A stretch of 8,100 nucleotides of DNA from Desulfobulbaceae bacterium (GTDB lineage Bacteria > Desulfobacterota > Desulfobulbia > Desulfobulbales > Desulfocapsaceae), in the NCBI GenBank assembly GCA_030599175.1, contig JAUVON010000110.1, forward strand, positions 1 through 8,100, written 5' to 3'. The notes beneath the pieces are model-generated. The model saw nothing but the letters and a program-made list of their open reading frames with translations. It was not told the DNA's origin and did not search any database. The translations under genes and the position numbers were made by a program. Every line of letters starts with the position of its first letter. Positions within the stretch are counted from its first letter, which is position 1. Shown piece by piece: positions 1 to 7,720 of the stretch.

Positions 1-3
1 CGT

Positions 4-174
4 CGTAAAAAGTCCGATCTCCTGCGTTGTAGGTTTTTGACAGACACTTGGCATACCACATGTATGACCAAGTACCTGTCAAAAACGCTACGCCTCGGAT
101 TCTACGCTTACCTGTATATCGACCTTTTTGACTTAGCCATCCGGACTTTCAAACGACCTTTTTGCGAGTTTATC
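4..174. repeat. Hairpin-rich intergenic repeat element
   Basis: Non-coding block ahead of nnr, possibly cut by the window edge. An outer inverted repeat pairs AAAGTCCG (9-16) with CGGACTTT (142-149). Inside it is a long near-perfect hairpin: arm 33-56, loop 57-61, arm 62-86, about 24 pairs with two mismatches and one bulge. The 11-mer CGACCTTTTTG occurs twice, at 120-130 and 154-164. Pieces of the same element recur in reverse orientation at 5039-5067, which shows that it is dispersed. It resembles hairpin-forming intergenic repeats I associate with Desulfobacterota genomes, but that family assignment is from memory. It could act as a terminator, an RNA-processing site or a small non-autonomous mobile element; the sequence does not decide between these. 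Confidence 0.7.
33..86. other. Long stem-loop inside the left repeat
   Basis: GTTTTTGACAG (33-43) pairs exactly with CTGTCAAAAAC (76-86). The stem continues through ACTTGG/CCAAGT and CATAC/GTATG to a 5-nt loop CACAT (57-61). It has only a two-base mismatch and a one-base bulge. There is no T-run directly after either arm, so it does not look like a standard intrinsic terminator. It is the core of the dispersed repeat. Confidence 0.75.
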
Positions 175-232
175 AATGAAGAGTAGCACCTCTTTTCCGT
201 TACCACTGTTCTCCTATAGGATATCTGCGCAA

Positions 233-1837
233 ATGAAACTGCCTACTTCCCAGGAAATGCAAGCCCTTGATGCGTCGGCAATAAAAGACTTCTGTATCCC
301 AGGCATCGTGCTGATGGAAAATGCCGGACTTGGTACCGTAAAAATGATCGAGCAGCAGTGCGGCTCCTGTAAAAACACTTTTGCCCTTATTTTTGTCGGT
401 CCTGGAAATAATGGCGGTGATGGGCTGGTTATAGGAAGACACCTCCACCAGCGTGGTTGCCAGCCGATTTTCTTCTTCCTTGTCAACCCTGATACTCTTA
501 CAGGGGATGCCGCGGTTAATTTCAGGATTGTACAGAAGCTCAAGTTATCCTGTCATGTAATAGACACTCGGAATCGAATCGAAACCATCCCCGTTCTGTT
601 AAAGGAATTAGAATCAGGGGGGCAATCCTGTTACGCAATTATTGATGCCATTTTTGGCATAGGGCTAAAGCGAAAGGTGAAATCCCATTTTTCTGATACT
701 ATCGATCTTATAAACAGAAGAGATTTTTACCGCAAATCCCCTGTCATCTCAGTTGATATTCCTTCAGGTCTGGACTCGAATACAGGCAGAGTACTTGGAA
801 CGTGTGTCAGAGCAAATTTCACCGCTACATATTGCTGTGCAAAACCTGGCCATTTTATCCATGCCGGTGAGTCATCAGTCGGTAAACTTGAGGTGATCGA
901 CATTGGTATTCCACCGGAAACTTTACAACGAGCTAATATTAAAACTGAACTGTCCACAAAGGATGGTATTAGAGAGATGGCAAGCGGACTCAGCCGCAAC
1001 AAAGGGTCTCATAAGGGAGACCATGGACATTTGCTTATTCTTGCCGGCTCTTCCGGCAAAACAGGCGCTGCCATTTTAGCGGCTAAAGGTGGGTTGAGAG
1101 CCGGTGCCGGACTTGTAAGCCTCCTAGCTCCGCATAACCTCAATTCAATATATGAGATCTCTCTGATCGAGGCAATGACCATCCCTCTTTCGCTGAGCAG
1201 TGATTTTTTTCAATATGATGATATTGATATGATTTTGCAAAATTTGTCTGGTAAAGATGCACTGGTAATCGGGCCCGGCCTTGGCACCGAAGAAAGCACC
1301 CAACGCCTGGTACTGCAATTATATCATGATGCAAACTGCCCGCTGATATTCGATGCCGATGGTTTGAATATACTCGCCTTATGCTCTGACCGGGTAGGAA
1401 CGCCGGCTGCACCTCGAGTATTCACACCCCATCCGGGTGAAATCAGCAGACTTATCGATAAATCCACTACTGAAGTTCAAAATAATCGTTTGGAAGCTGC
1501 AAATGCAGCCTGTCAGCTTTTTAAAAATCCAGTTCATGATATAATAGTAGTACTCAAAGGAGCAGGAACCTTGATTACCACTGGTGATGGTTCCACCGTT
1601 ATCAATACAACTGGTAATCCGGGGATGGCTACAGGAGGCATGGGGGATGTTCTCAGCGGAATTATTGGCGCACTCGTCTGTCAGGGAATGTCAGTTCGCG
1701 ATGCCTCTATTGCAGGTGTTTACCTGCATGGACAGGCAGGAGATGATCTCTTTAAATTATATGGTGCCGGATATTCAGCAGGGGAACTTGCTGACAGGAT
1801 ACCAGTTGCCCATAAAGAACTTTTAGCCGGGAGATAA
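233..1837 (+). CDS. nnr: Bifunctional NAD(P)H-hydrate epimerase / ADP-dependent NAD(P)H-hydrate dehydratase
   Basis: Repairs damaged NADHX/NADPHX: the N-terminal half epimerises R to S forms, and the C-terminal half dehydrates the S form using ADP or ATP. Numbered from the chosen start (534 aa), the YjeF_N-type epimerase domain shows GPGNNGGDG (56-64) and DIPSGLD (175-181). The kinase-like NnrD domain starts near residue 260 with GHLLILAGSSGKTGAA and carries GPGLG (347-351), TPHPGE (398-403), KGAGT (442-446) and GNPGMATGGMGDVL (461-474), all expected nucleotide and catalytic elements. Length is normal for the fused form. I chose ATG 233 because homologues begin close to this MKLPT segment and TAGGA (217-221) lies 11 nt upstream. 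An in-frame ATG at 176 would add 19 residues, has no ribosome binding site and abuts the repeat. The CBS gene follows after 3 nt, so the two are probably one operon. Confidence 0.95.
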   Translation: MKLPTSQEMQALDASAIKDFCIPGIVLMENAGLGTVKMIEQQCGSCKNTFALIFVGPGNNGGDGLVIGRHLHQRGCQPIFFFLVNPDTLTGDAAVNFRIVQKLKLSCHVIDTRNRIETIPVLLKELESGGQSCYAIIDAIFGIGLKRKVKSHFSDTIDLINRRDFYRKSPVISVDIPSGLDSNTGRVLGTCVRANFTATYCCAKPGHFIHAGESSVGKLEVIDIGIPPETLQRANIKTELSTKDGIREMASGLSRNKGSHKGDHGHLLILAGSSGKTGAAILAAKGGLRAGAGLVSLLAPHNLNSIYEISLIEAMTIPLSLSSDFFQYDDIDMILQNLSGKDALVIGPGLGTEESTQRLVLQLYHDANCPLIFDADGLNILALCSDRVGTPAAPRVFTPHPGEISRLIDKSTTEVQNNRLEAANAACQLFKNPVHDIIVVLKGAGTLITTGDGSTVINTTGNPGMATGGMGDVLSGIIGALVCQGMSVRDASIAGVYLHGQAGDDLFKLYGAGYSAGELADRIPVAHKELLAGR

Positions 1838-1840
1838 ACT

Positions 1841-2314
1841 ATGCTTAATGGTTCAGACATCATGACACGATCTGTTATAACTGTTACAAAAGAAACCACG
1901 GTCAAAGAGCTGGCTACTATTCTAACCAGTCATAACATAAGTGGAGCAGTGGTTGTCGACAGTGAAAACAAGGTAATTGGTGTGGTTACCGGGAGTGATC
2001 TGATTTTTCAGAATAAAAAACTGCACATTCCGTCAGTAGTGGCTATTCTCGATTCCTACTTTTTCCTGGAAAGTCCTGAAAAAATGGGATTGGAAATGCA
2101 AAAAATGGCTGGTGCCACTGTTGGCGACATCTTTTCAAAAGACACAATAACTGTACAGGAAGACTCAACAATTGCCGAAATTGCAACAATAATGTCAGAG
2201 AAGCATATACACACCCTGCCGGTGTTAAAGGATGATACTCTCGTAGGAGTAATAGGAAAAAAAGACATCATAAAAACCATTGCAACAGGGGCCGATACAG
2301 GGCCTACCACTTGA
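1841..2314 (+). CDS. Two-CBS-domain protein
   Basis: 157-aa soluble protein made almost entirely of a CBS pair. CBS1 spans about residues 5-57 (SDIMTRSVITV...GVVTGSDLI) and CBS2 about 95-148 (VGDIFSKDTITV...LVGVIGKKDII); a linker of roughly 38 residues joins them. CBS pairs (Bateman modules) usually bind adenine nucleotides and sense energy state, but no ligand can be read from this sequence. No catalytic domain, signal peptide or membrane segment is present. GGGAGA lies just before ATG 1841 and overlaps the end of nnr, so translation is probably coupled. Placement directly after nnr, whose dehydratase half uses ADP/ATP, recurs in Deltaproteobacteria as I recall, and a role in adenylate sensing is an inference. 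The 3' end overlaps the end of ung on the opposite strand by 11 nt. Confidence 0.88.
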   Translation: MLNGSDIMTRSVITVTKETTVKELATILTSHNISGAVVVDSENKVIGVVTGSDLIFQNKKLHIPSVVAILDSYFFLESPEKMGLEMQKMAGATVGDIFSKDTITVQEDSTIAEIATIMSEKHIHTLPVLKDDTLVGVIGKKDIIKTIATGADTGPTT

Positions 2315-3029
2315 TTGGTTCCTGTCCGGTCTTTTCAAGATAGTTGTTGCATTTAACAAATACACCGGATCCAAGAAACCCCCTGTGGGCTGAGAGTGGA
2401 GAGGGGTGACTTGTCGCCAGGATCAGATGTTTTTTCTGATCAATGAGGGGCATTTTCTTTTGCGCAAATGCTCCCCATAGCATGAAAACCACATGGTTTT
2501 TTTTCAAAGAGATAGTTTCAATTATGCTGTCGGTCAGCTTATTCCAGCCAAGTGCAGCATGGGAATTCGGGCGTTTGGCAACCACTGTTAAACTGGCATT
2601 GATCATAAGCACACCCTGTACAGCCCATCGGGTCAGCTCACTGTCGGAGCTGACATTCTCACCACTATAAAGAGACCGATTTACTTCCTGCAGTATGTTT
2701 CTGAGTGATGGCGGTATTGGTATCCCCTTTTTAACTGAAAAACACAAGCCATGGGCCTCGGGCCCCTTCCCCGGATGTTCGTTAAAGTAAGGATCCTGTC
2801 CTATTATCACAACTTTGGTATCTGCAAGGCTTGTCTGTCTCATTGAAGCAAACACATTTTCCCGGGCAGGAAAGACCTTCGCGTTCCCTTGAACCGCCTC
2901 ATACGCTTTTCGTACAAGCTCCTTATGATATCCCTGCTGCATCGCAGGTACATTATCTTCCCAGAGCTGCGTTCGTGTTTCTTTCTCTTCTGGCGAGCTA
3001 TCCCCGCTATCCTTATATATGTTTGTCAT
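2304..3029 (-). CDS. ung: Uracil-DNA glycosylase, family 1
   Basis: Removes uracil from DNA as the first step of base excision repair. The 241-aa protein has the family-1 landmarks: GQDPY (77-81) with the water-activating Asp79 and the thymine-excluding Tyr81; Phe97 in GLCFSV, which stacks on uracil; Asn144 in MINASLTV; and HPSPLSAHRGFLG (208-220) with catalytic His208 and the minor-groove Leu212. Oddly, the usual GQDPYH-GPGQ-AHG loop is replaced by GQDPYF-NEHPGKGPE-AHG, so the His after Tyr is Phe and the loop is about five residues longer. It is the last gene of the minus-strand cluster, starting 18 nt after nadD. No strong ribosome binding site is seen before the ATG, which suggests reinitiation after nadD. 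A two-codon ATG-AAA-TGA frame overlaps the start. The family call is secure; the loop change probably leaves activity intact. Confidence 0.95.
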   Translation of the reverse strand: MTNIYKDSGDSSPEEKETRTQLWEDNVPAMQQGYHKELVRKAYEAVQGNAKVFPARENVFASMRQTSLADTKVVIIGQDPYFNEHPGKGPEAHGLCFSVKKGIPIPPSLRNILQEVNRSLYSGENVSSDSELTRWAVQGVLMINASLTVVAKRPNSHAALGWNKLTDSIIETISLKKNHVVFMLWGAFAQKKMPLIDQKKHLILATSHPSPLSAHRGFLGSGVFVKCNNYLEKTGQEPIKW

Positions 3030-3047
3030 TTCATTGCGGTACTACTT

Positions 3048-3725
3048 TCAGCACAGTGGTGTAATTCCCGTCCCGGGAGGCTGAGTGGCATAAAGATTAT
3101 GTGTCTTTATATATTCAATTACTTTTTCCGGTATTGTTCCTAATGTTACCTGGTTAGTGCTTACGTTTTTTCTTATACCTGTTGAAGAGAGATCTGCGGG
3201 AGTCTTCTTCAGAAAACAGATGTCCTTGTTGCCCTTTGATCCAACCCAAACGGATTTATTTGTATTCTTATAACGAAGGCAATCTGCAAGATTGGCCAAT
3301 TCTTTCTCATCAATCCCTTCTCTTTTTGAAACGATAAGGGAAACAAGTTGTACTATTTCTCGATAGGATTTCCAGGTGAGGATATCAAGAAAGGCATCGA
3401 CCCCTATTATGAAATAGAACGTAGACTCCTTCCCTTTTCCAGACTGCAACGCCTTAATAGTGTCTACAGTATAAGATGGTCTAGGCAGTTCGCCTTCTAT
3501 TGGACTGCATTCAAAGAAAGCAGATGCTTCACAGGCAATTTCGAGCATCCGGAGACGATGTTCAAATGAGGTTATCTCTGTTTGCCTTTTGTGTGGAGGA
3601 ACAGCTGCCGGAATAAAGAGTATTTTGGTCAGACCATATTCTCTTCGAGCTGCTTCAGCTAACTCTAGGTGGCTGGTATGTACAGGATCAAATGTCCCCC
3701 CCAATATGCCGACTTTTTGTTTCAA
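3048..3725 (-). CDS. nadD: Nicotinate-nucleotide adenylyltransferase
   Basis: Joins nicotinate mononucleotide and ATP to make deamido-NAD in cytoplasmic NAD biosynthesis. The 225-aa product has the nucleotidyltransferase signature GGTFDPVHTSH (9-19), IPAAVPPHK (38-46) for substrate binding, FIIGVDAFLDILTW (105-118) and the C-terminal SSTGIR (180-185). The usual HxGH is here H16-T-S-H19, with Ser replacing Gly. The start is TTG, at 3723-3725: no in-frame ATG lies near the conserved N-terminus, and the residues after TTG (MKQKVGILGG) match where homologues begin. TTG overlaps the proA stop as TTGA (4 nt), with a weak AGGT (3732-3735) six bases upstream, so translation probably depends on coupling to proA. 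The family is certain. The C-terminal tail after about residue 212 is unconserved. Confidence 0.95.
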   Translation of the reverse strand: MKQKVGILGGTFDPVHTSHLELAEAARREYGLTKILFIPAAVPPHKRQTEITSFEHRLRMLEIACEASAFFECSPIEGELPRPSYTVDTIKALQSGKGKESTFYFIIGVDAFLDILTWKSYREIVQLVSLIVSKREGIDEKELANLADCLRYKNTNKSVWVGSKGNKDICFLKKTPADLSSTGIRKNVSTNQVTLGTIPEKVIEYIKTHNLYATQPPGTGITPLC

Positions 3726-4978
3726 TTCCGGACCTGACCCTGCCCATAAACCACAAATTTTCGGGTGGTCAGTTCCTTCAGACCCATTGGTCCATAGGCG
3801 TGCAGTTTAGTGGTGCTGATTCCTATCTCTGCACCAAGTCCTAATTGACCTCCATCATTGAACCTTGTAGATGCATTCACCATTACAGCTGAGGCATCAA
3901 TTTCAGCCACAAATCTCTGGGCCGTGGTGTAATTTTCAGTGAGAATTGACTCAGTATGTTGAGAGCTGTATTGCCTGATATAATCCTTTGCTCCTTCAAA
4001 ATTATCGACAACCTTAATACATAATATCAGATCAAGAAATTCAGTTCCCCAGTTATCTTCACTGGCGGTCTTCACTAGAGAAGAAATGGCAGCACTCTTT
4101 CTACAGCCCAGCATTTCAACATGTTTTCTATTGAGTTCTTCTGCAATTACCGGTAAGAATTCCCCGGCAATGTCCTTATGGATGAGGAGCCCCTCCAGGG
4201 CATTGCATACTCCGGGACGATCCGTTTTTGAATTAATGATTACCGGCACTGCCTTTTCAAGATCAGCATCTTTATCTACGTAGATATGACAGACACCTTT
4301 ATAATGTTTGAGTACGGGAATGTTGGAGTTTTTCGTTACAAACCGTATCAACCCTTCACCGCCTCGTGGAATAACGAGATCGATCTGATCTTCCAGGGTC
4401 AGTAGATGGTTTACTGCCTGGCGGTCAGTTACCGGAATAACCTGAACAACATTCGTATCAATTTGCTGGCTATCCAGGGCTGTTTGTAAAATGGTGGCAA
4501 GTGCAATATTAGAATTAATCGCCTCGGAACCTCCCCGTAGAATCACCGCATTACCTGCTTTTAAGCAGAGAGCTGCTGCATCAATTGTGACGTTGGGTCT
4601 GGATTCATAGATCATCGCGACAACACCCAGCGGTACAGACATCCTTCCTACCATTAACCCATTGGGCCGCTTGACAAGACTGTCTATTTTACCGACTGGA
4701 TCAGGCAAGGCACAGATCTCCTTCAAACCTGATACCATTGAGTCGATAACATCATCGGTGAGAGTCAATCTGTCGAGCATTGCTGCTGAGAGACCGGCTT
4801 TTTTGCCAGAATCAATATCTTTTTTGTTTTCCTCTTGAATAAAGTCCTTTTTTTCAAGCAGTAACCTCGCCACATTCAGTAATACACGATTTTTTTTCTC
4901 CGAGGAAACCGACATAAGAGAGAAAGAACCTCTTTTAGCCTTTACTGCCAGATCAGTTATAGTATCTTCGAGTATCAT
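3722..4978 (-). CDS. proA: Gamma-glutamyl phosphate reductase
   Basis: Second enzyme of proline synthesis: reduces gamma-glutamyl phosphate with NADPH to glutamate semialdehyde. The 418-aa protein has the normal length and an aldehyde-dehydrogenase-like fold. Visible landmarks are PLGVVAMIYESRPNV (116-130), AGNAVILRGGSEA (141-153), HYKGVCHIYVD (225-235), the catalytic Cys258 in RPGVCNALE, and the C-terminal block VNASTRFNDGG...GLGAEIGISTTKLHAYGPMGL. ATG 4978 is preceded by AAGGAG (4983-4988), the best-placed start. proB, glutamate 5-kinase and the obligate partner reaction, is not beside it although obg-proB-proA-nadD is a common order; it must lie elsewhere if the pathway works. A TATAAT box in the upstream gap could give independent transcription. 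nadD overlaps its stop. Confidence 0.97.
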   Translation of the reverse strand: MILEDTITDLAVKAKRGSFSLMSVSSEKKNRVLLNVARLLLEKKDFIQEENKKDIDSGKKAGLSAAMLDRLTLTDDVIDSMVSGLKEICALPDPVGKIDSLVKRPNGLMVGRMSVPLGVVAMIYESRPNVTIDAAALCLKAGNAVILRGGSEAINSNIALATILQTALDSQQIDTNVVQVIPVTDRQAVNHLLTLEDQIDLVIPRGGEGLIRFVTKNSNIPVLKHYKGVCHIYVDKDADLEKAVPVIINSKTDRPGVCNALEGLLIHKDIAGEFLPVIAEELNRKHVEMLGCRKSAAISSLVKTASEDNWGTEFLDLILCIKVVDNFEGAKDYIRQYSSQHTESILTENYTTAQRFVAEIDASAVMVNASTRFNDGGQLGLGAEIGISTTKLHAYGPMGLKELTTRKFVVYGQGQVRN

Positions 4979-5003
4979 TGCTCTCCTTGATCATTGCTGA
5001 ATT

Positions 5004-5032
5004 ATTATAAACTCTTTAAAATCAGTACAGAG
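5004..5032 (-). promoter_or_regulatory. Possible promoter of proA-nadD-ung
   Basis: Reading the minus strand, a perfect -10 box TATAAT sits at 5009-5004, about 26 nt upstream of the proA ATG, which would give a short leader containing the ribosome binding site. The hexamer 17 nt further upstream, CTCTGT (5032-5027), matches the sigma-70 -35 poorly. Support is therefore one good box plus sensible placement in the 113-nt gap after obg. Confidence 0.3.
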
Positions 5033-5038
5033 CGATCA

Positions 5039-5067
5039 GATGGCTAAGTCCGATAAGCGTAGACTCC
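5039..5067. repeat. Truncated copy of the dispersed hairpin repeat
   Basis: GATGGCTAAGTC (5039-5050) is an exact reverse complement of 130-141, and TAAGCGTAGACTCC (5054-5067) matches the reverse complement of 97-110 at 13 of 14 bases. The two blocks keep the same order as in the left element, but the 19 nt between them there are replaced by 3 nt here. This is a deleted remnant, inverted relative to the copy at 4-174. It lies between obg and proA. Confidence 0.75.
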
Positions 5068-5091
5068 ACTTTGCTCATTCATGGGAGTGTG

Positions 5092-6153
<1,062 letters not shown>

Positions 6154-6163
6154 AAATCTGGAA

Positions 6164-6188
6164 GCTGGATTGCTCATTACAACCCAGC
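6164..6188 (-). other. Stem-loop preceding the terminator
   Basis: In minus-strand RNA GCUGGGUUG (6188-6180) pairs with CAAUCCAGC (6172-6164) across a 7-nt loop: nine pairs including one G-U. Read on the plus strand, the same position is an A-C mismatch, so the structure is favoured only in the rpmA-obg transcript. It has no U-tract. It could stabilise the rpmA 3' end or modulate the terminator 10 nt downstream. Confidence 0.5.
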
Positions 6189-6208
6189 AGAAAATATAAA
6201 AGTATTAA

Positions 6209-6466
6209 TCAGGCAGCAGGATAGACGCTGACTCTCTTCCTGTTTTTACCAAAATCTTCAAAAGTAACAACACCGTCTACCTTTGCAAACAACGTATAAT
6301 CACGACCACAACCAACATTTGTGCCGGGATGGATTTTAGTACCAAGCTGTCTTACGAGTATATTCCCCGCCTTTACGATCTGTCCGCCAAAACGTTTTAC
6401 ACCCCGCCTCTGACCGTTACTGTCGCGACCATTCCTCGAACTACCACCCGCTTTTTTATGAGCCAT
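6209..6466 (-). CDS. rpmA: 50S ribosomal protein bL27
   Basis: Large-subunit protein whose N-terminus reaches towards the peptidyl-transferase centre. The 85-aa sequence begins [16 protein letters not shown], continues with [19 protein letters not shown] and [15 protein letters not shown], and ends in [10 protein letters not shown], matching bL27 throughout. It starts directly with MAHKK, so there is no N-terminal extension of the kind that needs protease cleavage in Firmicutes. A strong AAAGGAGT (6472-6479) lies five bases before the ATG. It is 67 nt downstream of rplU on the same strand, the near-universal rplU-rpmA pair, and is followed by a strong terminator. Confidence 0.98.
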   Translation of the reverse strand: MAHKKAGGSSRNGRDSNGQRRGVKRFGGQIVKAGNILVRQLGTKIHPGTNVGCGRDYTLFAKVDGVVTFEDFGKNRKRVSVYPAA

Positions 6467-6533
6467 CTTCTACTCCTTTATGAACGATACCAGTTCTTAC
6501 CCGATCATTTTTTTATTCAATATTTTTTCTAAA

Positions 6534-6845
6534 CTATACGCTTATCTGTTCAATTTTCAGAGCAGTAAATGATTGTCTATGGCCTTTTTTAAGACGATAC
6601 CCTTTGCGCCTTTTCTTTTTAAAGACAATAACTTTCTTTCCTTTTCCCTGTTCAGCGATGATGGCTGTCACCTTGGCATTATCCAAAACAGGTCGTCCGA
6701 TTTTAACCTCTTCTCCATCAACAATCATAAGCACATCATTTAAATCGACACTGTCTCCAACATTTCCTTCAAGCTTTTCAACACGAACCTGGTCACCATT
6801 GGCAACCTGATACTGTTTTCCACCTGTGCGTACTATTGCATACAT
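6534..6845 (-). CDS. rplU: 50S ribosomal protein bL21
   Basis: Large-subunit protein that binds 23S rRNA. The 103-aa product begins MYAIVRTGGKQYQV and carries VLMIVDGEEVKIGRP in the middle. Its basic C-terminal part holds KKKRRKGYRLKKGHRQSFTALKI, split here only by description; GHRQ and T-x-x-KI are the bL21 signature. AAGAGG (6854-6859) stands eight bases before the ATG. It is the first gene of the rplU-rpmA(-obg) unit, and its promoter should lie in the 205 nt between it and the AP2-like gene. Confidence 0.98.
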   Translation of the reverse strand: MYAIVRTGGKQYQVANGDQVRVEKLEGNVGDSVDLNDVLMIVDGEEVKIGRPVLDNAKVTAIIAEQGKGKKVIVFKKKRRKGYRLKKGHRQSFTALKIEQISV

Positions 6846-6910
6846 TATATAAACCTCTTAGAGTAATTTCTTCAAAAGCAAAAATAAAAAAATCAATACA
6901 AGAACACACC

Positions 6911-6939
6911 AATCGAATCTTTTTCCAAACGATTGTCAA
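6911..6939 (-). promoter_or_regulatory. Candidate rplU promoter
   Basis: On the minus strand a perfect -35 box TTGACA (6939-6934) is followed after 17 nt by TCGATT (6916-6911), which matches the -10 consensus at only three of six positions. Predicted transcription would start near 6904, leaving a leader of about 58 nt with a T-rich stretch and the rplU ribosome binding site. The perfect -35 and ideal spacing support it; the weak -10 keeps confidence low. The rest of the 6846-7050 gap shows no gene and no clear terminator for the AP2-like gene. Confidence 0.4.
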
Positions 6940-7050
6940 TATAAATCGAACAATATCCTTATTTCAGCCTGTATAATTGACAACAAAAAACCTTAACCGT
7001 TACTCAATTACAGAAAATCAGATAAACAGAACAGTGAAAAAGAGTGGTTG

Positions 7051-7497
7051 TTACCCGGGATACTCAAGCCGTGCTTTTTCTTTTTCCTGACGAATGGCAC
7101 AGGCCCGTGTAAATGCAGGTTTTTTCCCATGCTTTGCAATGGAAACAGAGGTTTTTCCCTGTTTTCCCTGATGGGTAACCCAGCTCACCTCATATCTATT
7201 GAGCTTTTCATTCAGTCGCACCCCTACCACCCCGGTTCCGGAATTACTTACGGTCACCATATGTTTATTAGTACGCACCTTGCCCAATTTTTTCTCAATC
7301 TTATCACGCCAGGAAATAGCAGATAACAGACTGGAATAACGCCCACCGCATTTTTTGTCTGAGAAAAATTTTGAATGCGTTTTTCCTAAAAATCTAACCC
7401 TCACATACCAGCCATGGGTTCTTTTTGACTCCTGGTCGATTCTTGCTATATCTTTATGTTTTTCCAGAAGAAGTTTTTGTTTCTTTTCGTCTTCCAT
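7051..7497 (-). CDS. Small protein with two AP2-like DNA-binding segments
   Basis: From ATG 7497 it encodes 148 aa, basic and soluble. Two segments resemble bacterial AP2 (ERF-type) domains. Residues about 28-68 have HGWYVRVRFLGKTHSKFFSDK, then GG and SAISWRDKI. Residues about 87-142 have GTGVVGVRLNEKLNRYEVSW, then an A-rich helix ACAIRQEKEKA. Each shows the three-strand plus helix pattern with a G-V-x-x or W-x-V-R core. AP2 domains bind DNA; in bacteria they occur in homing endonucleases and in stand-alone proteins of unknown role, and no HNH nuclease motif is present here. GAGGA (7504-7508) lies six bases before ATG 7497; a TTG two codons earlier is less well placed. A palindrome and a cluster of repeated motifs upstream could be its targets, which is inference. 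It is codirectional with rplU but 205 nt away. Confidence 0.75.
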   Translation of the reverse strand: MEDEKKQKLLLEKHKDIARIDQESKRTHGWYVRVRFLGKTHSKFFSDKKCGGRYSSLLSAISWRDKIEKKLGKVRTNKHMVTVSNSGTGVVGVRLNEKLNRYEVSWVTHQGKQGKTSVSIAKHGKKPAFTRACAIRQEKEKARLEYPG

Positions 7498-7518
7498 AAC
7501 CAATCCTCAATTATGTTT

Positions 7519-7536
7519 TGATTTTTATTAAAATCA
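7519..7536. promoter_or_regulatory. 18-bp palindrome upstream of the AP2-like gene
   Basis: TGATTTT (7519-7525) and AAAATCA (7530-7536) form a perfect 7-bp inverted repeat around TATT. It begins 21 nt upstream of the AP2-like start codon, where an operator or a leader hairpin could act. It is AT-rich and lacks a following T-run, so an operator reading is slightly preferred over a terminator. Confidence 0.35.
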
Positions 7537-7583
7537 GGCTTACTTAGTACCTTACTCCTGAACTTCTGTTATAAAAAACAAGA

Positions 7584-7600
7584 GATAAGCGTAGACTTCG
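7584..7600. repeat. Third fragment of the dispersed repeat
   Basis: GATAAGCGTAGACT (7584-7597) is identical over 14 bases to 5052-5065 in the obg-proA scar and shares TAAGCGTAGA with the reverse complement of the left element. Only this one block is present, so it is either a small remnant or a chance match. Confidence 0.35.
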
Positions 7601-7720
7601 AACCAAGGAGTATATTTTGAAATTATGCTATTCCATTTACTTTCAAGGTACTTATCCAGCGAGACTGAAAGTTTTCCGACTAGTCGGGTTAGTAACTTAC
7701 TCCTGAATCACTTGTTCTTT

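Noticed and set aside
37..65. TTGACA at 37-42 as an nnr promoter
   Set aside because: It lies in the hairpin arm, and the hexamer 17 nt downstream (ATGTAT) matches the -10 at only two positions.
176..232. Longer nnr start at ATG 176
   Set aside because: No ribosome binding site, the added 19 residues do not resemble the family N-terminus, and the position abuts the repeat; ATG 233 has TAGGA upstream.
2283..2304. Terminator after ung on the minus strand
   Set aside because: Only a 4-bp GGCC/GGCC pairing is possible, inside the CBS coding region, without an adjacent T-run.
7498..7503. TTG start two codons upstream of the AP2-like ATG
   Set aside because: The GAGGA ribosome binding site directly adjoins it, leaving no spacer, whereas ATG 7497 has a six-base spacer.
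7676..7687. Perfect 12-bp palindrome CCGACTAGTCGG
   Set aside because: About two such palindromes are expected by chance in 8.1 kb, and no loop, T-run or symmetric context supports a function.
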